Shown: in pieces, positions 1-12,442 of the stretch
Layout: each line of letters begins with the position of its first letter
Numbering within the stretch: position 1 is the stretch's first letter
DNA from: Puffinus mauretanicus
Lineage: Eukaryota > Chordata > Aves > Procellariiformes > Procellariidae
Length of the DNA stretch: 64,000 nt
NCBI GenBank assembly: GCA_023333565.1
Contig: JAJKFH010000385.1
Span: forward strand, 1,116,001 to 1,180,000
Direction of reading: 5' to 3'
The notes under the pieces: model-generated
What the model was told of the DNA's origin: nothing
Seen by the model: the letters and a program-made list of their open reading frames with translations, nothing else
The model's database searches: none
Program-made: the position numbers and the translations under genes

Positions 1-196
1 GCTACCAACATCTGGATTAGTGAGTCTAACGTTAGCATGGCCACACCACCCTGCAACATAACCAAAGGGAGTGTGTGGACACATCTAAAATGAAAGATGC
101 ATCTTTGCTGCATCTTCTTTTGGATACTAACCTCTCACATGCTCATACTTTCTCTTTGGTGCAGTAAGTCCAAAGTATACAACAAAGGAGATGTAG

Positions 197-233
197 TTTG
201 ATTATTTTGTTGGGTTTTTTGATTATTTTGTTG
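197..233. repeat. Imperfect 21-bp-period tandem duplication
   Basis: The 16-mer tttgattattttgttg occurs at 197-212 and again at 218-233, separated by a T/G-rich spacer. It is a simple local duplication in T-rich sequence and inflates a short spurious open frame that begins here. Confidence 0.75.
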
Positions 234-575
234 TTTCTTATGCCTCATCGGATATTTTGCAAAAACTGTTTAGAAATAGATTTCCTTCACTTAATGTCAA
301 GTCATTCCTTTAAAAGGGTAAAAAAGACAATCTGTAAAGAATCTAGCCATGTCTTTGCAGACAACAGGCGATTTAGCAAAGTATTATACTCAAATTTACG
401 TAAAATGCTATATTGGTTTCAGTCCCAGGGCATTCATGCAAACTTCTTTCGTAATTTTACTGATCTAATACCTGTTAGTTTTGGCTTGGAAAAAAGCCAG
501 TCATAAAAAACAAAACTAACAAAAGCAGAACAGTGAGAGTAGCATAATTTCCATTCCACAAGTAATACTGTTATT

Positions 576-613
576 TGAAATCACTTTGCCTGAAATCACT
601 TTGCCTGAAATCA
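576..613. repeat. 15-bp tandem repeat, about 2.5 copies
   Basis: The unit tgaaatcactttgcc occurs exactly at 576-590 and 591-605, followed by a partial third copy (tgaaatca) at 606-613. Identity between the full copies is complete, so the duplication is recent or unmutated. No function can be assigned. Confidence 0.9.
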
Positions 614-1330
614 GAAGACAACTAATTTTCAACTGAAGTTGGAATATTTTAAAAAAATATTAGATATATGTTTTGGGTCACTAGAAGAGCTTGGCTTTGA
701 GAAAATGAAAATAATTCAGTCCAGGCTTAATGTCCACTGTTTAATTGACATTTACCTCAGTTCTATTTTATTTCTAAAGTGAAGTCCAGAAAAACATTCA
801 AATGAAAAATAGGATTTGGAGTTTAATATTTGGTTTGCCCTCATTTCTCAAGAAACAGAGGTTAACCTGAAGTACTTTTCCACCACAGTGAAAAAATCTT
901 TATGGCACCGTTTACAACCATAGTGCAAAAGGCAAAACAAATCACAGTCACATAAATATGGGGTTCGAGACAATTACCAAGACTGCGGAGGGGATGCTAA
1001 AATCAGGAAAGGGCTCTGGTGTGAACAGCTGTGGCAGACTGGTCTTTTAGCAGCATACTTATGATAATCTTTCTCCCCTAACATCCACTTTGGCTGAGTG
1101 AAATAAGCTGTCAGTAAAAGCACAATTTTTCCCAGCAGAAGCACGGAGGCTTTTGCTAAAACAGCTCTGTATTGGGCACTTAACAAAAACCTCAGCGTAA
1201 GCCTTGCTTACAGCAAACCGCCCACAGCTTTATGTCAGCAAAACATGCAAGCAAAAAAAAAGAAATCATGCTAGATAACTCTACCAAACCGTCTCTCCTG
1301 ATTTTGTTACCCAAACAAAACCCCAAACAA

Positions 1331-1369
1331 TTTCCTCCCTCCATCCTCCTCCCCTTCCCCTTCCCTCCT
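1331..1369 (+). repeat. Polypyrimidine tract
   Basis: About 39 bases of almost pure C and T (runs of tcc and cccctt) directly upstream of the TATA-like patch. Such CT-rich tracts occur at some promoters but are also common low-complexity DNA. Confidence 0.7.
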
Positions 1370-1389
1370 ACGTTAAAAGAGAAGCAGCA

Positions 1390-1520
1390 GCCTGCTCAGG
1401 CTATAAAAACTCCCAGCCTTTTCACAGCCCCGGTCCCCAGGGCCAGCGGAGCAGCCTGCTCCCCTCTAACCTCCTTCCAAAAACTGCCCCCACCCCTTGC
1501 AAGTGAGTCATTTTTATAGG
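1390..1520. promoter_or_regulatory. Candidate promoter or enhancer patch with opposed TATA-like boxes and AP-1 site
   Basis: A GC-richer patch than its surroundings. A TATA-box-like TATAAAA lies at 1402-1408 on the plus strand, preceded by GC-rich sequence and followed about 30 bases on by C/G-rich DNA where a start site would fall. On the minus strand TATAAAAA lies at 1511-1518. Next to it is a perfect AP-1 site TGAGTCA at 1504-1510, which overlaps a good splice-donor string (CAA|GTGAGT, cut after 1502). The spacing would suit a short first exon, but no coding sequence follows and TATA-like strings are frequent by chance. This is inference from motifs only. Confidence 0.25.
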
Positions 1521-1720
1521 GCTCCCCAGGGTGCTCCCGACTGCTTTCGCCCAGACCCCCCCCTCCATTACCCCGGGCTTTCCACCTGTGAGGAGATGGC
1601 CCGTGGGAGACCGGAGCAGCTTTCGGTTACCTCCCCGCCTGCCAGATGCAGGGTGGGGTCTCTGCAGCCCTCACACTCCAGTATCGCATGATGTCAAAAC
1701 CTCTTTTTTTTTTTAAACTA

Positions 1721-4700
1721 AAAAATAAAAATAAAAATCCTCTGTATTTACATTTCAGGAACTTTTAATTCCCTTTCCCAGGCTTTGCATGTTGTATCCA
1801 ACTGCTGAAGTTTTCTTACTCGCTGGGGCTGATTAGAAAATCTTTCATGCTACAGCTTTTTTTTTTAACTGGAAAATGCAGTTCTTTTGAAATCAAAATG
1901 CCATTTGCGAAATCATTGCAATTATGTTTGAATCTCCTTTTGAAAGTGGACCAGGAATAAATGGTCTGACACAGCTGAAATCTCATTTCAGCATTTTTTA
2001 TGATGAAAATTTTTGAGTTTTCAATTCAAAATAACCTTGAGTTTATGCCATTTTTCTCTTTTATATGTTATATCCTTCTACCAAAAAAATCCCAGATCAA
2101 AATGAAACACTTTGCTCAATCCAACAATATTCGTATCCAATTTCTTTTAAATGGAGTTTCGAAACTTTGTGGGTTTTGTTCTGAATTGACAAAAAAATCC
2201 TATTACAGAGGTAAAAAATGCATATTATGACCATATACCTGTGTGAGGAGAGTGCTTGGGCAATGCCCATTTTTTAAAATCCAAACATCCACTTGTGGAA
2301 AACTGTGATTATCTGCCTGACCGTAACTACCTGACCAGCACAGGAATTTGTAGCACGCAACCTGCAGTTTTTGCTTTGCATCCGTTCCCCATCAATGCCA
2401 ATCTCCAGGATTTAGTGCTCTGCAATGCTCAGCATTACAGCATTCAATTTTCAGGCCCTGGCCCTATACCCACTGGCCTGAGAGAGATGTTCGTGCACTG
2501 AGCGAGCCGACAAGTACCAGCAAAGGAGCAGAGTGCCGCCCAAAAGCAGTGCTGTGCGGAAATATAAACACTAGAAATGTCAGAGGGCAAGGGGATTTCT
2601 TAAGTCCCTCTCCACTCTGCAGTAGCTTTGGATAACTACTTGCCCTACTAGATGATGTTACCTTCCATGGAGGATTTATGCCCTTGAACTCTGCTGAGAA
2701 AGGGGGAAACTATATGCTGTTTTTCAGAAAGAACATGTGGTTAGCGGCAACATTACATTTTCCAGTTTTATTTTCTGTCCTCATTGCTCTGGATTCATCC
2801 AGGTCAAGACTTACCTGTCCTCCTGCTGCTGGCATGAAACTCAGCAAAAAATCTGTGATGCACTCCGCCAAAATCAATGGCAGTGTGATCACACACTGAG
2901 ACTGAGTTGGACGCGGAGTTGGGGAGTGCTTGCGCTGTGCGGGTCCTTTGGTAATGATGGGGAAGCCACAAATGCCAGCAAATTTTTATCTAAATTCTCC
3001 TTTGGAGCTCATCCATAGAGACTCTCTGACACACAAGTGGGTGCCTCCCCACAGACCTTACCAGGCCCTGCTTTGCAAACTCTAGTGCACAGATATAGGG
3101 TGGGAAGTTTGTTCTACATGTTTTTTTTAAGAGGATGAGAGTGTTTAGGATTCAGATTTAAATGGTTTTCACTCAAAGATATGTTTGGGAATTTTTGAAT
3201 GGCCACAGAAGTCGATTTCATAAAAGTTTTAGCACCACTGGAGGAATTATACCGCTGACAGCACAGCAGAACTAAATCATCAATTTTGCTTCACAAAGCT
3301 TCTTTTTACTGTGTAACGAAAGCAGGGAAAGCCCTCTAAGAGCTCCCCGAGCGGGAAGCCATCCTGCGAGAGAGAGATGTTGTGACTCATCTCCACGGTA
3401 ACCAGGGATGATGACGCGAGCGGCTGCTCTGGATTATTCTTGTTTAGCAACAAGCATACAACACACAAATACATGTTTGGTGACTAGAGTATTACAAAGA
3501 CAATGATGAATTGTCTGCAAATCCTTATCCATCAAACTAGCCAGTAAACCTGGTGGGTGACAGAGATTGTCAGAAACCAGCATGGCTGCTGATTTGCTGG
3601 TTTAATTTTTCTTTTAATGTGAAGATAAAGAGAAGAGAAGGCAGTTATAATATCCCTAAAGGATTTTATTCTGGAAGAATTAAGAGGGTACTTTTATTGT
3701 TATTTATTTTTTAGGACGCAGCCTACATTGACAAGTGTGAAAATCTCTGCGTATGCAGTGACCCCATCCTGGGCTGTGACAGAGGTGTGATGTGGGACCT
3801 CCAGCCCCAGGGCAGTGGACTGTCCACCATCAGCTGTCAGCAGAAGGAAGCAACAGTTTGGTTTGAACCATTGGGATGTTTTGCACATCTGCATGAACCT
3901 GTACACACATAGTTGCAGCCCCAGTGCACACTCAGCAAGTACAGACTTTTCACAAGCAACTCTAGTCATTATATTTCTTTACTGAGTATGGAAAATGATA
4001 ATGACAACTTTGTATAGATCCTGTCTAAGTGAAGAAAAAGTAATGCCCCTGCTATGTAGCACTTAAAAATTTTTTTTCTTTTCTCGCTGAAAAAGAGATT
4101 AGTTCCTGTTTTAAAAGGACCCACATCCCTATCTCAAGCATCCCAAATGCATTTCTATAGTATCATCTCTCAATTTAATCTATAGCACTTTTCCATGTGC
4201 CCAAAGCTACTAGGAGTATCAGTCTTCTTCAGAGTGCTCTTGCCAGGCTATGTACATATCTTCACCTGGGTGGCAAATCAGATGCCTTGGAGCACATCTG
4301 CTCTGTAATTGAGTCATAAGAGACAGTAATGCTGCGATGGCTGCTGCTAAGGGAGGGTGTCCTTTCACTCAAGTAGCTGTCACTGTCTAATTCATACCTA
4401 TGACCAAACTTGAAGTCTGTGAGATCAGACTCAGATGTCTAAGATGAAACATCTAAGCTGCCTTCGACTCCAGAGGCAGGAAATACAGCTAGATGAATCA
4501 CCTCCTGGACATTTTCTTTGTTGCTGTGATCAGGAAGTCTTTATCTACTAATAAAAATATTTTTTAAACTATTTTTGCCATATCACCTCTTTGCAATCAG
4601 ACAGACTTTCTCCCTTCCCCTTCATGGGGGAAGCCGTCCTACAGCAACTGGTGTAGGTAATAGCACAAAATAGTTCAATCCATTTCCAAATCATCTCATG

Positions 4701-5290
4701 TGAGGCAGCAACTAGGAATGAGGAAATCAATTCTTTGTACTGAACTGTGGATCAATTAGGAAATACGTCTTCAGCAATATTAAAACAGACTCATGATGGG
4801 GAGAGAGTGAGCGGCAGGTAGCCTACCACAACACGAGACAGCCTCACATATATAAAGCTCTACTGAAACATACGCTGCGCTAAAACCTCTGCCACAGCTA
4901 GAAGAAATGAAAGTCACCTCCAGACTGAAGGAGGCTCTTTCCAAATGAGAGAGATCTGGCAGCTCTCCTGGAGTGAGCAAGTATCTGGCTGCACAGCAAT
5001 TTGGACAGCTTATTTCCCTGTTTGCCTGGCAGTTGGAGATGCAAGACATGCTTCATTAAGAAGGATCACTAGATAGGGATGTGCTTGTTTTTTAAAACTG
5101 AAAATAAGCAGCATTCCTGTTACTTTAAAGTGAGTATCAGTTTTCTTTTGAAATTTAGCAGAGGCCTGGTAACAATTACCATATTTTAATGATTATCAAC
5201 AAAGGGAATATCTAAATCACAGCAAGATTTTAAAAAATAGTTGGTGGTTCTGGAAACATACATTTTTGGTGCATGACTTGCATCAGTTTT
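1721..5290. other. Unique non-coding DNA
   Basis: No gene is supported. A frame open from about 3714 to about 3911 follows a good splice-acceptor string (T-rich tract then TTTTTTAG at 3706-3713) and is cysteine-containing, but it matches no family I know and has no donor or partner exon. The segment at 1860-2200, rich in TTTCA/TGAAA-type strings, may be an old unclassified repeat. Nothing else stands out. Confidence 0.5.
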
Positions 5291-5291
5291 C

Positions 5292-5412
5292 CAGGGCCTG
5301 ATTTTCAAAGGTTCGAATGTTCAGTGCTTCCAGAAAATGAGATGCCTTAATAACTTGGACCAAAAACCAGGAGGTATTCAAAGGCATTAATTTGAAAATC
5401 TTGGCATTATAT
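5292..5412. mobile_element. Short inverted-repeat element, old sauropsid type (candidate)
   Basis: GATTTTCAAA at 5300-5309 is matched by its reverse complement at 5391-5400, and the flanking bases (gggcct on the left, ttggcat on the right) are also roughly complementary. This arrangement is typical of short palindromic repeats scattered through turtle, crocodile and bird genomes. The copy is too decayed to assign to a named family, and no target duplication is visible. Confidence 0.4.
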
Positions 5413-5617
5413 GGGCTATTTGTGCCTGCTTATCCAATTAACTTCCCATTACGTGTACAGCTACCAAATGGACTGTCAGAACCTGTGCCTGTGATCTTGC
5501 CACCGTCCTCTTGCCAATCCAGAGAGTTCGAATATCATAAATCAGCTCCTCCCCTCCACACAAAAAAAAAAAGAGATTGCTGCTAAATTTATGAGATTTT
5601 TTTTCCCCAAAAAGTTA

Positions 5618-5692
5618 AAATTTTGTTTTGGACTAGAAGACTTCCTGAAGTACCTTCCAGTCCAAACTATTCTCTGATTGTCTGATCCTAAT
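5618..5692 (+). mobile_element. Old CR1 LINE 3'-end fragment
   Basis: A short stretch reads like the end of the CR1 3' untranslated region: a ggactaga...gacttcctgaagt...ccttccagtc core followed by a degenerate ttctctgattgtctga tail corresponding to the terminal 8-9 bp repeats. Plus orientation, heavily 5'-truncated, with no coding part left. Confidence 0.6.
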
Positions 5693-8600
5693 CATGTGGG
5701 AGTTTTGCCCTTTCCTTTCCTTTTTCTACCACTTTACCCATTCCCAGCAGGCACAGGAAAAAGTCCTTCCAGCTTTCTCCTGAGTACGCTGATGTAAGGG
5801 TGAACTTACCAGGGTCCCATAGGCTCCAGCTGGCTCTCAAGTCTTGTATGAATCTGAACAACTCTCTGCCTGTTGAAGCAATTTTCAGCTCTTAGGCAGA
5901 TAAAAAGGTAAGATCAGAGACAATAAATGGGTATAAACAATCATAAAGAAAGAGTGAGACAATATTGGTCAGAGAGATGGGCAGCACATGCATGATCTTA
6001 GCAGTCTAGCAGCTCAAATAGTGTGAAAGGGATCGATGAGTTTAATTTGCAGGAGTTTACAGGAGCTCCTCCTGAGACTGAAGGCAATTTGGGGAAAAAG
6101 CACTGGTGTGTGACTGAAATTTCACAAACAAAAGGTGGGTTGCTCAGAGTCGGAAATGAATCTTCCTATAATGAGCAAGAGCTGATAAGCAAAACAGTTG
6201 AAGATAATGAAGGTCTATGAAAGCGCCGATATCAGTATGGTGGGTGAGTTAGAGAAGGTTGGTGTGGAAAGATTCAGAGAGAGAGGAACACTAGTTACTG
6301 ATGCACACTTCAGCTCCCAGTTAATTTCTATAACTTGTTGTTGATTTAACTAGAATCCCACACCTGCCATTCACACTCCACCCCAGTGTTGTAGCCGGGC
6401 TGCCCTACACTCGTCTTCTGTCCTCAGGTTCACTCCTGTACTTCTGGTGTCCTTCAGCTCTTTAACTTATGCTTTCAGGCCTCAAGCATCTGGTGTAAGG
6501 GGCTGCTCTTCCCCGCCCCTACTACTGCTCAATTCAGTTTCCCCTGTGCACCATGTAGGATTAACACAATCTTCTTCTATATGTCTAACAGAAAATTCAA
6601 ACCGGATAAATAAAACTGCTGTCCTTCCACAGTGCTCAAGTATGTCCACTGGGGGAATGGGCTGACCTCTTTGCAACCATGTGATATAATATGGGCATTT
6701 CCAACTTAAATGAATAGATAATAATTAATATTATCAGAAAATCTAAACAAAAACTTAACATTTTCCAAGCTCATAAGGAAACAACCTCAAACAGCCATTT
6801 TTTTCACTTTTCATTATTAGGAACTCACATATTGATGGCTGAAGTAAGAAGATGTTGCGATGATCACTTTGAGGATTAGACGGCTGTAGTCAGAGAGGCA
6901 AGATATATAGGCAGAGGTCATATCTTGTATTAAACCAATAAGTATAGCTGCAAAAAAGCAGACAAGCTTTCATTGCTTCCAGGTCTGAAGAGAGAACAGT
7001 GATCTTCCAAATTCAATCAGGTTAATAAGAATGGCTCTGGACTTGACTCGACTAGACCATTTGAGAAAAAAGGATGACAAGAACTTGTGGGTCAGAGATG
7101 GGTAAGGGATTTCCAAGCAAAGCTAACAAGAAGTTTAAACAGTATGAGATAAAGAGAGACAAACACATATTCATTAACAAGACCAATGGTGTTATCATCT
7201 AATTTAAAAAATCCCACCAAATTATGTCATTGTGCATTTTTATTTTCTCCTGTTCTCAAAGCACTGCATCAGAAAAATATTGAAAAGAAAGACTTGTGGC
7301 AAATGAAGGTACCCAAAACAAATCTTCACTATTTTGAGGAAGTGAGTGAAACTAATATCTCTGTGTCCACTAGAGCTCTCCCATATCCCGGATTTACCAG
7401 ATGCATTTAATTCGTGACAATGAATACCAATGTATCTCAGATAGAGCAAGGCTAGGAGAGGAAAGATTGCTGAATATCAAATTTTGTTTTGTTTATTCAT
7501 TTTTACAAGAGTTTTTACATTCTTTTTAAAAGAATTTTACATTTTTACAAGAATAAGGTCTTTGAAGATGATGTTATGGAAGTCTAGAAAGCATCTGTAT
7601 CCAGCACCTAAGGAATCCAAATTCTTTCTGAGCATAGCTCTGGTTTTATTGTTATATTCGCTTTGGAAAACTAGTCCCAGTGGATAGCTGACCCCTGCCA
7701 TTTTATGGCTCACTGGCTCTTTGACAGCTACTTCTGGGTGGCTGCAGGTTACGACACAAATGTTTCTTCAGTAACCATTTACCTGCTCCCTTGTGGATTC
7801 CCCTTCCTTAATGTATCCCTGGCTTCACACAAAGGACTGGAAACCCAGGCTGTGTGAGTTTGTAAAGTCATGGGGGAAAGGAAAGTGACTGACTAACAAA
7901 AGATCCCGAACAGCTTCTAATTCAGCTCTTTTTGTAAGGGTCACGTACCTGGAGTTTGTTTCAGGAACTTCTTTCAAAGGAAAGAAAGCCCCAACATGCT
8001 CATGTTGCCTATCTGATCTTTTTCCTGGATTTTGCATGCAAATACAATGCTGAGTGGAAACAAGGAATGTCAGAAACTTTTATTCTTGTTAGGCTTTTCG
8101 GGGCAAACTAAGAAGGAATTGCTTATGCTCAGTGACTTTGCTCTGTTTAATCAGATTCAGATGAAATGATTGTTGATAGATTTTCACAGAAACATTGCAA
8201 AACATATTGACTGACAATTTGGGAAGAATTTACCGCATTTCAAAAATAAGCAAGCCAACAAAGTTCATTTATGACTTCATTCTAGATAAATGTTTCCTGT
8301 AAAACACTAATCTAGGAACTCTTAAAAATGTATTACATATAATTTATATATTATATGTATCAAATGTTCTCACTTTTTACTACTGTAGGAGCTGTTTTGA
8401 CACATCAGAAAAAAGGATCCTGACCTGAAGAGGCATCTCTCTGAATTGGTGATAGGTGAGAATGGCTGTGTGGTGAAAGCTGTGCAGTAGTCCTAACACC
8501 TGACTTTTTTTATTTAACATTTTTCACCAGGTGAACTCAAAGAATGTTGCATTGTGGAGAAGAAACCGAGCAACATCTACTTTAAAAGGCTTTGTGTCCT

Positions 8601-10270
8601 GCTTTGCTGAAGAAAACTCATGTAACGGACACAAGCCCCCAACCCACAGTCCTCTCCCTCAAGACGGATGCCCAGATTTGTGTGGTGCACCAGTGATCTC
8701 AGCTGGACTATGCACAGGATTAATATCTCAAGGAAGACGTGTTTGCAGAAAAGGGGTTAGTTTTAAACCTGCTGATAATTTGCTGTTTCCATACTCTTCA
8801 CTTCATCTCTAACATCTGCTTTCTGCTATTGCATGTTGTATTTGCAGGACTAACAATTTATATTGTCACCAAATTACATTTGAAACGGAATACAAGGTCT
8901 CTAATTTGTTTGCACACCTTTCAGAAATTATAATTTCTTAACCAGGACAAGAAGGAGTGGTACGGCTGGTTTCCCATGTGCAGGTAGGGACGGGAGAGTT
9001 TTTTCTCAATGAAAATATCTTCAAAACTGGCCCATATCTCGGAAAAGTCAGATTTGTGTGAATAATCTTTTTCTGATAAGAAAAGTTTCAACTGAAGAAA
9101 TCCTGATCAGACCTAAAACTGCAGTCAAAATGTCATATTGGAAAAAAATCATTGGCAATTTGGCTCTTCTCTCCTTGTCTCACTCTCTCAGATTGATCAA
9201 AAACATGCAGCTCAGACCAGAAAAGCCCTGCCAGTGAAAATGCTGTCAACTTCAAGATTATTTTCACATTATGTATCTCAGTTCTCAAACAAATAGCATT
9301 AAACCCATTTTTTTTCAATTATGTTTTAACTAGAACATTTTTTTCCTCCACTGAGTGAAAAAGGTGCATTTTCCCTTGGCCAAGTCAATAAATCAGCAAA
9401 GTTGCCATATTGGTTACTGTTCTTGTAGCAATGGCATTATATGATATCAAACACACACAGTTGTGCCAGCACGCTCTCATCTCAGGATACAAGCTTTTTG
9501 GGCTTTCATCCAATCAAAACGCCAGAGAGATAATGAAAATATATGTCCTGGACATTTTATGATTAATTGTGAAGAGGCCTAGAAATATTAGATTAATAAA
9601 CAGCCTTTGTAAGGAATACATGTTATTAAAATATGCTTGTCAATGCCCAGTTCCAATAATGAATGAATGAATAACACTTCTGTGATATATGAGGTGATGG
9701 CAAAAGGGAATGATAAAAGGGATGTCATAGCTAAAAGATTAAATTACGTTGATTGAGGAGGGCTACACCACATAGGAAGTCTCCCTAGATGCCTTGCTGC
9801 AAAGGAGGACAGCTGTCATCATTCGTATCTGTACTTTGCCTGTCTCTGCTCCCATGCAGGCATAAGCCCTTGCTCATGTCTAGGATCCCTTGCAAAGGCC
9901 CACTGAATTTCTCCAGCACCTAAGCATGGTCTTTGCCTTGTACAAAACTCACAGACGTGCTTTGAGATTTAATTTCACTTGTAAGTTATGCATAGCACTA
10001 GGGCAGAGTCCAGGGGAATCGGAAAACTTTGGTTGGACTTTTTTCTTAGCAATTTATGAGTCTTCAGTGTATTTGATTTAATTTCAAGTGGATAACTAAA
10101 CCAGTTCTGCCCATCATCATCATGTTGGCTTTGGAAAAATAAGAAATTATCTAAAAAAAGCATACCAGTATGTGTTCTGGCGAAGTCTTACATGATCATA
10201 ATATCAAAGCCATTGAACCTGTTTATTCTCTCAGCAATGAATACACAAAAGCCTTAGTTACAGTGAATTG
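5693..10270. other. Unique AT-rich non-coding DNA
   Basis: No gene or clear transposon is recognised. The AT-rich stretch at 8325-8365 and sequence near 9000-9360 rich in gaaaa/ttttc strings may be decayed repeat, but I cannot classify them. Frames open here are under 95 codons. Confidence 0.5.
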
Positions 10271-10275
10271 TACAT

Positions 10276-10300
10276 CTCCATTGATTTTAATGGGAGCAAC
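10276..10300 (+). repeat. Short ancient palindromic motif (ccattga-ttttaatggg class)
   Basis: Contains CCATTGATTTTAATGGG, a near-palindrome resembling the CCATTGACTTCAATGGG core that recurs in old sauropsid repeats. Further likely relatives lie at 13723, 27016, 48394 and 53146 in this window. The fragment is too short for family assignment. Confidence 0.35.
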
Positions 10301-12330
10301 ATTTGCTTCATGTTCAAGGCTGGCTCTGGTTCTCCTCAAGCTCCTTCTTTTATGTTGCAAATATCAGACAGACTAAGTTAGGACTAAACTTTTTGGCATT
10401 CAGAAATTCGTAAGTATTAGCCCAAAATATTTCTTGGGAAATGTTTCCAGTGAGATAGAAATGAGAAGTGTAGAAAGTATAGTAGAAGGTGAATAATCAT
10501 TTATATTTAAAAAGAATAGAGACACATTTTCTGTATAATTTTTTAAGACTTTTTAATAAAAGTGCTGCAACCTATGTTTGAGGTTTGGAACTCTTTACTT
10601 AACAAGAAGCAGCAGTTAAGCTTCTTTCCATTGTGGCCTTTAAAAAAATTATTACTCATTTTCATTGCATTGCCATTAATTAGTTTACATGCCACTTAAA
10701 TGGAGGTTTTATGCTTTAAATCACAGTGTAAAACCTGGTGCTCATTAGAAAGTATTTCTGCCCCGTTCACAGCAATTGAGTTCTAGCCTGATTGGCCTCA
10801 ACTCCAGTTCCTGAAATGATACTTTGCTCATTAGTTTCCCACGATACAGGAAAACTGATTCCACTTTTTTCTCCATGATGATGCCATCTCAAGCTGCCCG
10901 TATGGTTGGATCCTCGTTTTCCTTCCCTTCCCCTCCTGCTCTGTCCCTGTCCCTTGAAGCCCTCACCTTCTCAGTGCTGGTCCCAGTGCTGTGAGGACAT
11001 GATGGAGAGGGAGAAGGGTCAAGGCGTAGTTAAACAGGGGTGGTTTGAGTACATCTGGCTGGACATTCACAGGGCAATATGACTGTGCTAGTACAGCTAG
11101 TGATCCACTTGGATTATTAACACACAGTTATCAGCATGAAGGGAGCATGACCCACATCAAGGCACATAACAGACCATATTTTTTCAATACTTACAATTGT
11201 TCAATCTACTGCAAATCCTTCTGTGAACAAGTCCAATTTTTTGCAAAACCCTTTTTCTTCTCACTTTCTTTTTGTAGGATTACAGTAGCAACCTCACCAT
11301 ACAATCCATCACTTGATGCACTGCCTTGAAATATAGTGGTTGTAGGACTGGGAAGACATTTTCTAGATGTCTAGACTTTCTAGACAAAGGCATAAATGGT
11401 TTACACTGCACTACACTAATAGATAGTTTAAAGGTGTATTTGATTGCTTTTGTGGCTTTGTTTTATATACATCACATATGCACAAACCCTGGGTGTTGTA
11501 GGCTTAGTGTGTGTGTATGTGTGGATATGTTTCAATAAAACTGATTTGTCTAACATTGCAAATGCACAAAAATGAGTGCACAAATGAAACATAAATTGCC
11601 CATGTCTTTTGGTAATCTATGTTAGACATTGAACACTACCATCTGTTCTGCAGGGAAAAAAAGAAGTTGTTCAGAGAAATAACTTGTCCTGGAAGAAAAT
11701 CACCTGCTAACCCACTATTCATTAGAGGCTGATTTATGCACAAAAGCCTGAGGGTTTCTAACCTTTGCAAAACTCTTGGATATATTTGTTTTACAAACTG
11801 TTCTGGTGAAGAAAAAGAAATCCCAAACACTTCAATTTTGTTCATATGGTTTACCCTAACAGTGAGCCTATTTGCTAAGATTTTTATTAAGATGATCTGG
11901 ACACATCGTATATAGTTTCTTATATTTGACACCATTGGAAAGGCAGCTGGTTTGCTTTGATCAAGCCCCATCAGGATGGTCAGTCTGTACTAGCAAATAA
12001 AGCAGTACTAAACAACGCTCTGGAAACAGGAACTCAATGGTCTCTACTGGCAGGTAGAGATGGTCCATGTTAGGATGGTCCATGGCACTGCATTGGCTGG
12101 GTTCATCTCCCATACAATCCCCAGGCAGGGTTTAGAGAATAGTGCAGGCCAAGGACATTTCCTTTTGGTGGAGGGCGTGTGGACCTCTTGTTTCAGAAGA
12201 TAAGTGTGCCTGGTGGCATTAGAGCCACCAACTGGTCCTGGGCAGCTATAATTTACAACTGCAAATACAGTCATATTATGCTCACTGATTCTCTGTATTT
12301 GTCTGTGTCTTTACCTGTTTTTTTCTCAAG
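10301..12330. other. Unique non-coding DNA with a possible regulatory stretch
   Basis: No gene is supported. 10600-10860 has a texture often seen in conserved non-coding elements (listed separately). A splice-acceptor-like string ends at 11278 and an AATAAA lies at 11534-11539, but the 16-codon frame between them is not convincing as an exon. Confidence 0.45.
10600..10860. promoter_or_regulatory. Candidate conserved non-coding element (texture only)
   Basis: AT-rich but compositionally complex, with homeodomain-type TAATTAG, several ATTA sites and a CCATTGTGG string (Sox-like CATTGT), and no simple repeats. This resembles vertebrate developmental enhancers, but conservation cannot be judged from one sequence. 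Confidence 0.2.
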
Positions 12331-12442
12331 TTATAGACTATGAACTTTCTGGGGCAAGGACTTTGTTCTCTTTGATCATGTAGCACACTAGGATCCTGGT
12401 CCAAGACTGTGTCCCCTTCTGCAGTCCAAATAATAAATCATT
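12331..12442 (+). mobile_element. Ancient SINE/L2-type 3' tail
   Basis: The order tatagactatgaa, tctggggcaaggac, then tagcacactaggatcctgg, then ccaaataataaat follows the 3' tail shared by MIR/L2-type elements of amniotes, in which a 'ctctggggcagggac' block precedes a 'tagcacaatggggtcctgg' block and an AATAAATA end. Plus orientation, diverged, with no promoter region preserved. Confidence 0.6.

Larger units (their letters stand above)
1..1320. other. Unique non-coding DNA, AT-rich
   Basis: No gene or recognisable transposon is seen. Open frames here are 102 codons or shorter and resemble no family I know. Two small tandem duplications lie in it and are listed separately. The rest is unremarkable AT-rich sequence. 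Confidence 0.6.

Noticed and set aside
3714..3911. Cysteine-containing frame after a good splice acceptor, considered as an exon
   Set aside because: Family not recognised, no matching donor or neighbouring exon, and an unrelated frame is open on the other strand.
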